15,095 bases of DNA from Myxococcales bacterium (lineage in GTDB: Bacteria > Myxococcota > Polyangia > Fen-1088): NCBI GenBank assembly GCA_003159055.1, contig PMLH01000431.1, positions 285 to 15,379 on the forward strand. The letters run 5' to 3'. Shown here in pieces: positions 1 through 7,673 of the stretch. Under the pieces are notes generated by a model, which made no database searches, was not told the DNA's origin, and saw nothing but the letters and a program-made list of their open reading frames with translations. Within the stretch, counting starts at the first letter, position 1. Every line of letters begins with the position of its first letter. The position numbers and the translations under genes were made by a program.

Positions 1-246
1 TACGCGGAGCGCTTTGTTCTTTCCATAAAGATCGAGTGTCTGGAGCGCATGGTCTTGCTGGGAGAGCGGCACCTGCGATGGGCGATCTCGGAGTACGCGA
101 GTCACTATCACAGTGAGCGGAACCATCAAGGGCTGGACAACACCCTGATTGATGGCATTTTCCCGGACACGGATGGCCTCGGTCCCGTTGCTCGTCGCGA
201 GAGACTCGGCGGTTTGCTCGGCTTCTACTACCGAGAAGCAGCTTGA
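1..246 (+). CDS. Integrase-core (DDE) transposase, C-terminal fragment cut by the window edge
   Basis: The reading frame is open from base 1 and ends at TGA 244-246, giving the last 81 residues of a longer protein. It opens with YAERF followed by SIKIECLE, which matches the region around the catalytic Glu of rve/DDE integrase-core transposases. It continues with [20 protein letters not shown] and NHQGL, then [17 protein letters not shown], the usual carboxyl end of these IS3/IS481-like transposases. The C-terminus therefore looks intact, and the missing part (HTH domain and the two catalytic Asp) lies to the left of the window. An ATG at 49 is internal and is not the start. No clear IS terminal inverted repeat is visible between 247 and 399. 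A weak TGCCC/GGGCA hairpin (296-316) followed by TTTTT at 326 could end the transcript. Whether the element is intact cannot be judged from here. Confidence 0.8.
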   Translation, partial: YAERFVLSIKIECLERMVLLGERHLRWAISEYASHYHSERNHQGLDNTLIDGIFPDTDGLGPVARRERLGGLLGFYYREAA

Positions 247-399
247 ACGGGTTCGATCGAGTTTTGGTACCGGACGCGTTCTCGGCGAGTAGATCTGCCC
301 TGGAATCGCCTGGGCAAAGTAGCCGTTTTTCACTGGCGATTGTCGGTGGACCAGTTCACCCAAACTAGCCCTTCACCCGCAGACCCAGCGAGCGCAGGT

Positions 400-2229
400 C
401 TACTTGGGGCTCAGCTTGAACACGGCGCCGCCGGTGCCGGTGCTAGTGCCGGTCGTAAAGTACACGCTGGTGGTATCCACGGCGATTCTTCCCGTCCAGC
501 TCAGTCCCGAGACCAGGGTGGTTGGCGTGCCACCGCCAAGCGGCACTTTCATCACGCTGCCATTGCCACTGGTGAAGTAGACGCTGGCGCTGTCGAGGGC
601 AATGCCAGCCGGCGAGTCGACGCCGGTAGCAAGCGTGGTCACCGCGCCACCCGCGAGCGGCACCTTGGCGACGGTTCCGTCATCCCGGTTCGTCCAGTAG
701 ACGCTGGTCGCGTCCACGGCGAGGTGGGTCGGATGCTGACCCGTGGCCAGTGTGGTCGTGGTGCCGTCGAAGGCGAGGGGGGCTTTCATCACCGTGGTGC
801 CAGAAGAGCCCAGCCAATACACGCCGGTGGCGTCGACGGCGACCTCCAGGTTGCTGGCCTGTGTGGCAAGCGTGACCGGTGTCCCGCCGCTCTTGGACAG
901 CTGCTGGATGTTGGCGTGGCCGTTGCCCCAGTAGACATTGCTGCCATCGAGGGCGATGGCGGATGGCGCATTTTCACTGGTGGCGATCGCCACGGCGGGA
1001 CCACCGCCGAGCGGTGCCTTCATGACCGTGCTGTCGTTCCAGGCCGTCCAATAGACGTTGCTCGCGTCGACGGCAATCCCTTCGGGGAAGCCCTGGCCGG
1101 TCGCAAGCGTGATGGCAGGCCCGCCGGAGACGGGCGCCTTCATCACGTTGCCGGCGGTGCCTGCGGCTTTGATGTCGGTCCAGTAGACGCTGGTGGAGTC
1201 CACCGCCAAATCCATCGGCATATCGGCGGTAGCCAGGGTGACCAGGCAGCGGGCGAAGGTGCACTGGGCGGTCGAAGGCGCCACCGTCGAGCAGCCGTTG
1301 CCACAGCTACCGCAATTGGCATTGTCGGTCTGCAGGTTCACGCAGGCGCCGGTGCCGCACAAGGTCTGGATGCAGTCGCACGTCGGCATGCTGCCGCTCC
1401 AGATTCCATCTTCTCGACAGGTTCGGGATTGGCTACCGGCGAGGCCGAAGTTGAGGTCACAGGCGTAGGTTGCGGTCGCTGCGTAGGTCGTGACCGTCGC
1501 CGAGACCTTGCCGTTCACGGGCTTGGGCGGAGGGCCGCAGTCGACGGCAATGCAGGTCGGTGCCGTTCCACTCCAGGTGCCGTCGGCCTGGCAAGTGCGC
1601 ACGGCGTTCCCCGACAGGTTGTAGCCAACCTTGCATGCGTAGGTTGCTGTTCCGCCCGCCGTCACGGCCGACACGTGCACGGAGCCGCCCGTCGGGTCGG
1701 TCGGCGGGGTGCAGTTGGTGACGGAGGGGGCCGCATCGTTGACCGTGCTGCCACCGGTGCCAGTCGTTCCTCCGGTTCCGTCGATCGTGCCTCCGGTTCC
1801 CAATCTACCGCCCGTACTTGTGGTCACCCCGCCGGCACCGGTGGTGATGCCACCCGCACCCGCGGCGGTACCGCCCGTGCCGGTGGAGGCGCCTCCCGCG
1901 CCACCCGTGGCCAAGGGGATCGCGGGAGCATCGAGCTTCGCCGAATCCGGGAGCGCCTCGGGCGCCCCGAGCACGACGTCATCGCCGCCCGATGCGGACG
2001 CGTCCCCAGGGGGGGCCGAGGCGTCATTCATCTCTCCGCTGCCCGACGGCTGGCAGGTGCCGGCTACGCAGGTGTAACCGATTAGACAGTTGTCGTCGGT
2101 CCGGCAGGACATGTTCTTCGCATCCAACCGAGGGCTCTTGATACAGCCGACCAGGAGCACGAGCGCCAAGGCCGACAGCGTCGACCGCGAAACCAGCCAT
2201 GGCAGCTGTGCGCGAACGGCGGTGGTCAT
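400..2229 (-). CDS. Secreted lipoprotein with two Sushi/CCP modules and a seven-unit YWTD-like beta-propeller
   Basis: This 609-residue protein of unknown role is probably anchored to the cell surface or outer membrane. The ATG at 2229 is preceded by AAAGGAG, and its A is the last base of the upstream gene's TGA stop (TGATG), so translation is probably coupled. Residues 16-29 form a hydrophobic signal ending in the lipobox LVGC, with Cys29 as lipidation site. A small Cys knot follows (C42, C48, C54, C59), then an acidic stretch and a Gly/Thr/Ala linker (108-163). Two Sushi modules have the four-Cys pattern: C173/C199/C213/C226 and C231/C257/C271/C284, each with a W-S-G near its end. A Cys-rich segment with NCGSCGNGC (305-313) leads into about seven 40-residue units marked by VYWT, VYWG, VYWL or VYFT at 348, 392, 432, 469, 509, 549 and 588. 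This architecture suggests binding or adhesion rather than catalysis; no active-site motif is visible. An open frame continues upstream of the start but is the antisense/out-of-frame shadow of the TPR gene. Confidence 0.9.
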   Translation of the reverse strand: MTTAVRAQLPWLVSRSTLSALALVLLVGCIKSPRLDAKNMSCRTDDNCLIGYTCVAGTCQPSGSGEMNDASAPPGDASASGGDDVVLGAPEALPDSAKLDAPAIPLATGGAGGASTGTGGTAAGAGGITTGAGGVTTSTGGRLGTGGTIDGTGGTTGTGGSTVNDAAPSVTNCTPPTDPTGGSVHVSAVTAGGTATYACKVGYNLSGNAVRTCQADGTWSGTAPTCIAVDCGPPPKPVNGKVSATVTTYAATATYACDLNFGLAGSQSRTCREDGIWSGSMPTCDCIQTLCGTGACVNLQTDNANCGSCGNGCSTVAPSTAQCTFARCLVTLATADMPMDLAVDSTSVYWTDIKAAGTAGNVMKAPVSGGPAITLATGQGFPEGIAVDASNVYWTAWNDSTVMKAPLGGGPAVAIATSENAPSAIALDGSNVYWGNGHANIQQLSKSGGTPVTLATQASNLEVAVDATGVYWLGSSGTTVMKAPLAFDGTTTTLATGQHPTHLAVDATSVYWTNRDDGTVAKVPLAGGAVTTLATGVDSPAGIALDSASVYFTSGNGSVMKVPLGGGTPTTLVSGLSWTGRIAVDTTSVYFTTGTSTGTGGAVFKLSPK

Positions 2230-3086
2230 CAGAATGCTCCTTTCACGCCCGCAGCCAGTCCCCCGGAGGCGATGGCAGGGAGGACCGCGACAGCAGGCCC
2301 GTTCGTGCGAGCCTGGCTGTGTCCCAGAAGATAGAGGATGGCTCCGCCCGCGAGGCATGCGCCGCCGACCCCATAGCTGACCCAGGTCAGGGTGGCGTAG
2401 TCGGAGCGGCGCGATTCGGTGTCGCGGGAGTAGGCGCCCGGCTTCTCCAGGTCGCTGGCCATGCCGTTGACCTTGAGGTTCAGGGCGACGCCTGTGATGA
2501 GGGCGGCGCCGCCGAGCCCCGCGACGATCACTCCGGCGGTGCGCAGTCCTGCGCCGGGCGAACCTGCGTCCGGCTGCTCGACGGGGGCGGGTGAAGGTTG
2601 CGGCTGGGTCACGACGGCCGCTGGCGTGTTGCCGGCCAGGGCTACCGTCGGGGCGGGCGGCGACACCTGCGCAGGGCCGACCGGAGCGCCGGGGTTCGCT
2701 CCGACCGCAGGTGGAGCCTTGGCCAGCAAGGCCTGGCAGTCCACCAGGTGTTTCTCCACGGCCGCCTTGTCCTCTTCGGTGAGATTGTTCGCGATGCGCA
2801 GGTACTCCCGGAACCGATCGATCGCCTCTTGGTGGCGCCCGTTCTGCTCGAAGCAGCGAGCCTGGTTGTAGACGTACGTCGCGCTTCGCGTGTCGACGAA
2901 CAGCTCGGCCAAGAGCGCCACACCCTTGGCGTAGTCTCCAGCCAGGCAGGCGGTCCGCGCGGCCCTGGTCTGGGCTGCCACGTCGTCGGCCAACGCGCTG
3001 GTGCTGACCAATCCGCTGATGGCCAGCGCCGCGAATGCGGCAAGGCAACGAAGACTACCGAGTCGAAAAAGCGAGTATCTGCCCAT
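2229..3086 (-). CDS. TPR-type protein with signal peptide, Pro-rich middle and two C-terminal membrane segments
   Basis: A 285-residue exported protein. The chosen ATG at 3086 has AGAGGA about eight bases upstream and gives a clean signal peptide (residues 8-33, cleavage after ALA before DD). An ATG 33 bases further upstream (3119) has no ribosome site and would add MATCHPRGPLT before the signal. Residues 36-98 look like two TPR helical hairpins (ACLAGDYAKGVALLAELF, then YNQARCFEQNGRHQEAIDRF). A linker rich in Pro, Ala and Gln follows (124-178), then hydrophobic segments at about 182-204 and 232-254 and a Gly/Ala-rich end. This is a common form of small, poorly characterised protein in myxobacteria. 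Its stop overlaps the start of the Sushi-propeller lipoprotein by one base, so the two are probably made together and may form a cell-envelope complex (inference). The function is unknown. Confidence 0.85.
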   Translation of the reverse strand: MGRYSLFRLGSLRCLAAFAALAISGLVSTSALADDVAAQTRAARTACLAGDYAKGVALLAELFVDTRSATYVYNQARCFEQNGRHQEAIDRFREYLRIANNLTEEDKAAVEKHLVDCQALLAKAPPAVGANPGAPVGPAQVSPPAPTVALAGNTPAAVVTQPQPSPAPVEQPDAGSPGAGLRTAGVIVAGLGGAALITGVALNLKVNGMASDLEKPGAYSRDTESRRSDYATLTWVSYGVGGACLAGGAILYLLGHSQARTNGPAVAVLPAIASGGLAAGVKGAF

Positions 3087-3432
3087 TGTCAATGGTCCTC
3101 TCGGATGGCAGGTTGCCATAGGTCAATAGTCTTGGCGAGGAGCTCTCGAGACGCGCCTCCGTCCAGGCTTGCTTTGACTCGACGATCGGCTTCCGGTCGT
3201 GTCCAAAAATTCGTCGCTGCGGTCACCACGGCGACAGGTCATGGCTCGCCATCGGCCTGTCCTCGCGAGCGTCAGAGATGCTTGCAGCCTTCGAGCTTTC
3301 CAAGCGCAGTGTCGAAGGTTCCCGGGGGCCACGCTCCACCGGCCCCGTCTTCGTCCCAGTCCCCGCCTCGGCCTCCGCCACCTACTCCGAATCCCAGCTC
3401 GACACGACGGCGGGCGCCGGGACTTTGCGCCG
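3087..3432. other. 346-base gap without a credible gene
   Basis: Open frames cross this gap on both strands, but none has a good start, codon bias or recognisable protein. The minus-strand frame just after the phosphatase stop would give a short Gly/Asp-rich peptide but has no start codon of its own in the gap. The stretch should hold the promoter of the TPR/lipoprotein pair; no convincing -35/-10 pair was found. It also contains the nested hairpin listed separately. Confidence 0.6.
3233..3261. terminator. Nested inverted repeat, possible factor-type terminator or RNA structure
   Basis: An outer stem GACAGG (3233-3238) pairs with CCTGTC (3256-3261). An inner stem ATGG pairs with CCAT around a CTCG loop (3241-3252). 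The sequence is symmetric enough to fold on either strand. It lies about 170 bases after the phosphatase stop and upstream of the TPR gene. There is no adjacent T-run, so a classical intrinsic terminator is not shown. It may also be a protein-binding site. Confidence 0.35.
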
Positions 3433-4476
3433 TCAGTCCGTCTCCGCGAGGTCTTCCGCCAGGCCAGTTTGGCGGCGGACGAAGTAGTCGACCACCAAGC
3501 CTTCTTTGAGAGCACTCTCGCACACCAGGGCGTCCTGGTGGCCGGTCAGCTCCAGCAGCGTACGCAAGAGCAGTATGCCAGGCAGGACGGTGTCGGCGCG
3601 TAGGGCCTCGACGCCCGGCATGTCGGCGCGTTCCTCCGGGGTGGCGGACATCAGCCGATCTTCCAGGGCATGCAGGCGATCGAGCGACAACACCAGATGG
3701 CGCCCCATGCCCTCGCCAGAACGGCCGCGCGCATCCGCGACCTTTCCCTCCGTTCCCTGGGCCATGCGAGCCAGCGCGAGAGCGGTGCCCGATGTAAATG
3801 TCACGAAATCGAAGCCGACCTTTAGCATCTGCCGAAGCGCGGGCTGCACCACGGCGCGTACCCGAGTTTCTGCGGTCAGGAACTCGGTTCGGTCGGGCAG
3901 CTTGTCGCAGTTGCATTGGTCGCGCAAGCGCAGGACTCCCATGGGCAACGAAGTCGCGAAAAGGCAGTCTTTGGCGTCGCCGACCAAGGCTTTGATCGAT
4001 CCACCGCCCACGTCGAGCAAAGCGAACTTGCTTTCGCCAGCATCGAGCGCCTGGCGGGCGCCCCAGTAGATGAGGGTCGCCTCTTTGACCGGGTCCAAGA
4101 TCTCGACATCGAGACCGACCTCGCGGGCAACCGTATGCACGAAGTCCTGGCCGTTGCGGGCTTCCCGGATGGCGCTGGTTGCGACGGCGACGGTGCTTTC
4201 GGGGGCAAACCCGTCTGCAATCTTGCGCAGTCTGAGCAGGCCGTCGAGGCCGCGCTGAAAGCTGGAAAATGGGATGATGCCGTCGCGGAGCGATTCCTCA
4301 CCGAGGCGAACCATCTCCTGGCCACGCGCCAGCTCGATCAAGCCGCCGTGGCCATCGGCCTCTGCGACCAGCAAACGAAAAGAATTCGACCCGAGATCAT
4401 AGGCCGCCACCCGCGGCCGATTCTGTCCCTCGGACGCTGCCGCCCTGTCTCCCCACAGAAATTTCGGTCCAAACAT
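3433..4476 (-). CDS. Ppx/GppA family phosphatase (exopolyphosphatase-like)
   Basis: This is a cytoplasmic ASKHA-fold enzyme of the family that hydrolyses polyphosphate or (p)ppGpp-type substrates. From the ATG at 4476 it has 347 residues. The first phosphate-binding loop DLGSNSFRLLVAE is at 27-39 and the second, DVGGGSIK, at 155-162. VKEATLIYWGA (130-140) corresponds to the segment that holds the catalytic Glu (E132 is the candidate). LRADTVLPG (292-300) matches the conserved late motif ERADxxLPG. Only the two-lobed core is present; the C-terminal HD-like extension of E. coli Ppx/GppA is missing, as in short-type family members. A TTG at 4506 would add ten residues and sit 12 bases after the upstream stop, but neither start has a strong ribosome site. 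It follows the membrane metalloprotease on the same strand and is probably cotranscribed. Whether the substrate is polyP or pppGpp cannot be decided from sequence alone. Confidence 0.9.
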   Translation of the reverse strand: MFGPKFLWGDRAAASEGQNRPRVAAYDLGSNSFRLLVAEADGHGGLIELARGQEMVRLGEESLRDGIIPFSSFQRGLDGLLRLRKIADGFAPESTVAVATSAIREARNGQDFVHTVAREVGLDVEILDPVKEATLIYWGARQALDAGESKFALLDVGGGSIKALVGDAKDCLFATSLPMGVLRLRDQCNCDKLPDRTEFLTAETRVRAVVQPALRQMLKVGFDFVTFTSGTALALARMAQGTEGKVADARGRSGEGMGRHLVLSLDRLHALEDRLMSATPEERADMPGVEALRADTVLPGILLLRTLLELTGHQDALVCESALKEGLVVDYFVRRQTGLAEDLAETD

Positions 4477-4518
4477 TTGGCGACGTTGTACCACCGCCTG
4501 CGGCAAGTGCGTGTCAAA

Positions 4519-6888
4519 TCAGAGTGAACTTTTCCAGTCGATGCGGGTGAGGAAATCCTTGGCCCGCAGTCGATCGGCTTCACGCTCCGCGTGATCGGCC
4601 AGCCAAGTCTCGGCGGTGCGAGCCGATGCGAGATCCCCTGCAAGATACGCGGACTCTGCCCACTGGCGACGGCATTCCTTGAGGAACACGGCATCGAGCG
4701 GACCCCTGGAGCCTGATTCGGCGAAGGGGCAAGCGGCACCGAGGTGAGGCAGGGCCAGCCGAGGATCACGAACCGAAAGCTGCCGGCCCACGAGATAGGG
4801 CCCCAGCGCCTCGTCAGGAAATTCTCGCGCAAACTCAGTGATCAGAAACACGACGAGGGCCGGATCAAGGGGCCGGCCGCGCTCATCGCCAAACATGACC
4901 CGGCCGAGGGATGCGCGTGCCCTCGCATCGGCAAGGGCGCGCAGCTTCACCTTCGCGGTCCGCTCGTCGCCATCGTCGGTCGCATTGGCCAGAGCCTCCT
5001 TCAGAGCGGCCTCGCTGGTATCCAGATGGCCCGCGCGAAACTGGATGCCCGCTTCGAGGCTAGCTGCATGAAAGCGGAGTGACCGGGTCAGGCTTCCTTC
5101 TGCTTTGAGCACTGCGAGAGCCGCAAGGGATCGCTCGGTGTCGCCGGCCGCCAGCAGCGCCTCGGCCAGGGCGAGTTGGTAGGTGGGTTCGCCGGGATCG
5201 TCGCTGCAGGCGCTCACAAGCAGGGCCACGGCGTCGCCGGGCGCGGTTCCCATGCGCGCGCGCGCTTCCGCGACCTTTGCCCCAAGCTCGCGGGCGCAGA
5301 CCTTGCCGAAGATGGCTGGCTGTCGGAAGTCTTCTTCTGCCTGGGCGCGGCTGTTCTGGTCGACGGGCAGCGCTGCCAGGAAGGTCCGCCAGTCGGCTTC
5401 CAGGCTTGCCAAAGAGACGCCGTAGACCTGCTCGAAGTCGCCAGCAGAGCGATAGATCGCGCGCAGCTTGGCCGCGCCGAATCGATCGAGCAGGAAGCGG
5501 CCGAATGAGCCAGCAATGGTGTAGGCGCGCGGACCGGATTCCAAGCTGAACCCTGCGCCGATGGCCCGTTCAAGTGGGGGCGCCTTTCCGAGCGCGATCA
5601 TCGCCGCAGCTTCCTCGTGGGTGGTGAAGCGCCCGCCGGGATTGTCGAAGTCGGCCGCCTCGGCGAGGCCCTCGATGAGGCCGGTGGCGAGCCTGGGCAC
5701 AGGAATCGGTCCCCACAGATGCCACGCCAGCGACACGCCGAAAAGCCAATCACCAAATGCCGAGGCGAACACGTGCGCCATTTCGTGGCGCAAACGCTGC
5801 GCGGGAAAACGGTCGGCCTGCACGAAGATCTCGCGCAACCACGGTTTCGCAAACAGCGTGGTTGCGGCGCCGACCGCATCCTTTTTCGCGGCAGCGGACG
5901 GAAACCGGTACACGTTGATGGGCAGGGTAGGCTCGGCGCCGAGAATCGTCGCGAGTTGGTGGTAGCGGAATTCCAGGTCCTGCTGGGCGAGCGCGATTTC
6001 GCTGTCGCTCTCCGCCGTCGGATCGCTGTGGAGCACGACGTGCGGGGATCGTGTCTCGCGCGGCAGGATCTCGGCCAGGCCGGCATGGCTGACGTGGAAC
6101 CCCAGCCGCTCCCGGTTTGCGAACCAGGCCATCGAACCTGCGATGAGGGCGAGGGCAAGCAAGGGCCGGTGGAGCGGCACCACCAAGCCGCGCACTGGTC
6201 GCAGCGAGATGCGCAAGGGGCTCGCCGGATCATGGCAAAGCCAGCCCAGCGCGGCGACCACGGCGAGAAGCCAGGTCAGGTTGGCCAGGCGAAACCACAG
6301 CAGCCGAACCGGCGGACGCAAGGCCTCGTCGTAGATGGGGCCTGGGAAATAGCCTGCGTAGGGATCGAAAGCGAACACCGCTGGGGTGCGGTAGATGCGC
6401 ACGAGCGACCACGCCACCGACAACAGAGGCAGGGCAAATGCGAGAATTCGGCCTAGGCGGCGCCGTGGCACGGCGAGGGCGATGGCAGCCCCGGTGCCAG
6501 CGGCATACCCGGCGGTCGCAACCGGCAGTAGAAGAAAGAAGACGAAGCCCGCGCCGAGGTTGCAGTTACGGACCCGCAGCGCGTTGGCGAGCGACAGCAG
6601 GAGCGGCAGAAGAAGCGCAGCCACGGTGGCCGCGATGGCTTCGAACACCAATCTGACGGCGCCGATGCTAGGGCGGTTGCGCCGCGCGGCCACGACGGTT
6701 CCGTGGCCGATGTCGACGCCCGCCAGGGCGGTGACGAGCCCGACGACGAAACAGAAGTCGAAACCCAGGACGTTGACCAGCGGAAGAAAATTAAGCGTCG
6801 CAGCAAGCGCGGCCAGACAAGCACTCCACACGACGAGTCGAGATCCATGACGGAAGTTGATCCAAGCCAGCGTGCGTGCGAGGCTCAT
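4519..6888 (-). CDS. Polytopic membrane protein with peptidase-MA-like (gluzincin) HExxH domain and TPR-like tail
   Basis: A 789-residue protein in three parts. Residues 15-260 are mostly hydrophobic, with roughly seven or eight membrane segments (for example 18-38, 42-60, 78-103, 111-140, 148-165, 200-217, 240-257). Residues 280-510 form a soluble domain with HEMAH at 368-372 and a downstream GLIEGLAEAADF (403-414). H368, E369, H372 and E406 fit the HExxH plus E zinc site of gluzincin peptidases of the MA-like group. Residues 515-789 are Ala/Leu/Glu-rich helices resembling TPRs (ALAEALLAAGDTERSLAALA). The substrate is unknown. The ATG at 6888 lacks an obvious ribosome site; the AGGAGG here lies on the other strand and serves the PilZ gene. 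Its start is therefore the least certain part. It is 12 or 42 bases upstream of the phosphatase, depending on that start, and its start codon is 12 bases from that of the divergent PilZ gene. Confidence 0.87.
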   Translation of the reverse strand: MSLARTLAWINFRHGSRLVVWSACLAALAATLNFLPLVNVLGFDFCFVVGLVTALAGVDIGHGTVVAARRNRPSIGAVRLVFEAIAATVAALLLPLLLSLANALRVRNCNLGAGFVFFLLLPVATAGYAAGTGAAIALAVPRRRLGRILAFALPLLSVAWSLVRIYRTPAVFAFDPYAGYFPGPIYDEALRPPVRLLWFRLANLTWLLAVVAALGWLCHDPASPLRISLRPVRGLVVPLHRPLLALALIAGSMAWFANRERLGFHVSHAGLAEILPRETRSPHVVLHSDPTAESDSEIALAQQDLEFRYHQLATILGAEPTLPINVYRFPSAAAKKDAVGAATTLFAKPWLREIFVQADRFPAQRLRHEMAHVFASAFGDWLFGVSLAWHLWGPIPVPRLATGLIEGLAEAADFDNPGGRFTTHEEAAAMIALGKAPPLERAIGAGFSLESGPRAYTIAGSFGRFLLDRFGAAKLRAIYRSAGDFEQVYGVSLASLEADWRTFLAALPVDQNSRAQAEEDFRQPAIFGKVCARELGAKVAEARARMGTAPGDAVALLVSACSDDPGEPTYQLALAEALLAAGDTERSLAALAVLKAEGSLTRSLRFHAASLEAGIQFRAGHLDTSEAALKEALANATDDGDERTAKVKLRALADARARASLGRVMFGDERGRPLDPALVVFLITEFAREFPDEALGPYLVGRQLSVRDPRLALPHLGAACPFAESGSRGPLDAVFLKECRRQWAESAYLAGDLASARTAETWLADHAEREADRLRAKDFLTRIDWKSSL

Positions 6889-6900
6889 AGGAGGTCCAGG
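6889..6900 (+). promoter_or_regulatory. Shine-Dalgarno in the 12-base gap between head-to-head start codons
   Basis: The 12 bases between the two divergent start codons read AGGAGGTCCAGG on the plus strand. AGGAGG is a near-perfect ribosome site for the PilZ gene. The minus strand reads CCTGGACCTCCT and offers none for the metalloprotease gene. Promoters for both genes must therefore lie inside the opposing coding sequence. Confidence 0.75.
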
Positions 6901-7320
6901 ATGCCTGAGTCTTCCGATCGTCGCCAGCAGCATCGGGCTCCCATCGAGCTTCGGGTGGAATACCAGCGCCTGAATCGCTTCTTCTACGACTACACGAAGA
7001 ACATCTCGATGGGCGGCACATTCATCAAGACCGCCAAGCCGCTGGAGGTGGGAACGGAGTTTCTCTTCAAGCTGATGATCCCCACCATGCCCGATCCGCT
7101 TGTGTTGCGGGGCGAGGTGCGCTGGATCCTGCACGAGGGTGAAATCCGGATCGGCGAGGGCCCGGACGGCGCCGACGAGCCCGGGATGGGCATTCGTTTC
7201 ATCTACGAAGACGACGAACTGCGATCCGCCGTCGAGCGCGAGGTCGAGAAACTAATGGTCGGCAGCCTCGGCCCGAAGATCTACGCCAGCCTGCACCGGG
7301 CGGGCGACAAGAAGCCGTAG
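6901..7320 (+). CDS. PilZ-domain protein (probable c-di-GMP receptor, TIGR02266-like)
   Basis: A 139-residue cytoplasmic protein consisting of a single PilZ domain. The ATG at 6901 has a strong AGGAGG seven bases before it, which fixes the start. The c-di-GMP-binding signature is complete: RQQHR (8-12) matches RxxxR, and NISMGG (34-39) matches N/DxSxxG. FIKT follows, then the beta-strand region GEVRWI (71-76) and GMGIRF (95-100), and a C-terminal helix (105-120). PilZ proteins of this myxobacterial subfamily act as free adaptors that change partner activity when c-di-GMP binds. It is divergent from the membrane metalloprotease and convergent with tatA. The head-to-head arrangement suggests, but does not prove, a regulatory link with the protease/phosphatase operon. 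Confidence 0.93.
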   Translation: MPESSDRRQQHRAPIELRVEYQRLNRFFYDYTKNISMGGTFIKTAKPLEVGTEFLFKLMIPTMPDPLVLRGEVRWILHEGEIRIGEGPDGADEPGMGIRFIYEDDELRSAVEREVEKLMVGSLGPKIYASLHRAGDKKP

Positions 7321-7324
7321 GGCA

Positions 7325-7371
7325 AGCGACTGGGCGCAGGGCGCGCGCTGAAGACGTGTCCATCAGTCGCT
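7325..7371. terminator. Inverted repeat between convergent PilZ and tatA genes
   Basis: AGCGACTG at 7325-7332 is matched exactly by CAGTCGCT at 7364-7371. The 31-base loop itself contains GCGCGCGC. It sits in the 75-base gap between two convergent stop codons, where a bidirectional terminator is expected. No T-tract follows, so the termination role is inferred from position. Confidence 0.4.
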
Positions 7372-7395
7372 CCCTTCGCCAGCCCGAGGCCAGTG

Positions 7396-7626
7396 CTACG
7401 ACGCCTTGTCGGTAGGATTGGCGGATTCCGGCTTTTCAGGCTTGGCCGCGCCGTCGACCGAGGACTTCTTAGGTGAAACCTCGATTTCATTCACGCCGCT
7501 AATGGCGCGCTTGAAATTTCCGATGGCGCGTCCGAGTCCGTCGCCCAACTGGGGCAGTTTGCTGGCGCCAAATACCACCACGACCACGAGAATGATCAGG
7601 ATGATTTCGCCAGTGCCGAGTCCCAT
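7396..7626 (-). CDS. tatA: Twin-arginine translocase subunit TatA/E
   Basis: A 76-residue inner-membrane protein. TatA oligomers form the passage through which folded Tat substrates cross the cytoplasmic membrane. The pattern is typical. A short N-terminus MGLGTGE is followed by a membrane helix (residues 7-20, IILIILVVVVVFGA) and the conserved FGASKLPQLGDGLGRAIGNFK hinge and amphipathic helix (19-39). A charged Lys/Glu/Pro-rich tail ends the protein. The ATG at 7626 is chosen because it gives exactly the family N-terminus; the ribosome site is weak. A sigma70-like promoter is placed just upstream. No tatB or tatC is in the window. The divergent neighbour is itself a predicted Tat substrate. 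TatA and TatE cannot be told apart from this sequence. Confidence 0.93.
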   Translation of the reverse strand: MGLGTGEIILIILVVVVVFGASKLPQLGDGLGRAIGNFKRAISGVNEIEVSPKKSSVDGAAKPEKPESANPTDKAS

Positions 7627-7644
7627 GGGGTAAGTCCGATGCTT

Positions 7645-7673
7645 TCTATAGCACCCGCGATGGGCGGGGGCAA
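7645..7673 (-). promoter_or_regulatory. Candidate sigma70-type promoter of tatA
   Basis: On the minus strand TTGCCC (7673-7668) and TATAGA (7650-7645) are separated by exactly 17 bases. Transcription would begin near 7638, about 12 bases before the tatA ATG, giving a very short leader consistent with the weak ribosome site. This is a consensus match by eye only. Confidence 0.45.

Noticed and set aside
381..401. Terminator hairpin AGACC/GGTCT at the lipoprotein stop
   Set aside because: Only five base pairs with an 11-base loop, overlapping the stop codon and with no T-run; too weak to list.
340..2085. Long plus-strand open frame (581 residues)
   Set aside because: It is the antisense of the Sushi-propeller lipoprotein. 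The minus strand has lipobox, domains and ribosome site, while this frame is low-complexity Arg/Gly/His.
2230..3048. Extension of the lipoprotein frame to an 882-residue protein
   Set aside because: The upstream part is Arg-rich and out of frame with the TPR gene. The ATG at 2229 has AAAGGAG and starts a proper signal peptide.
2598..3509. Plus-strand open frame of 303 residues across the gap
   Set aside because: It is antisense to the TPR gene and then crosses non-coding sequence; no domain or codon signal supports it.
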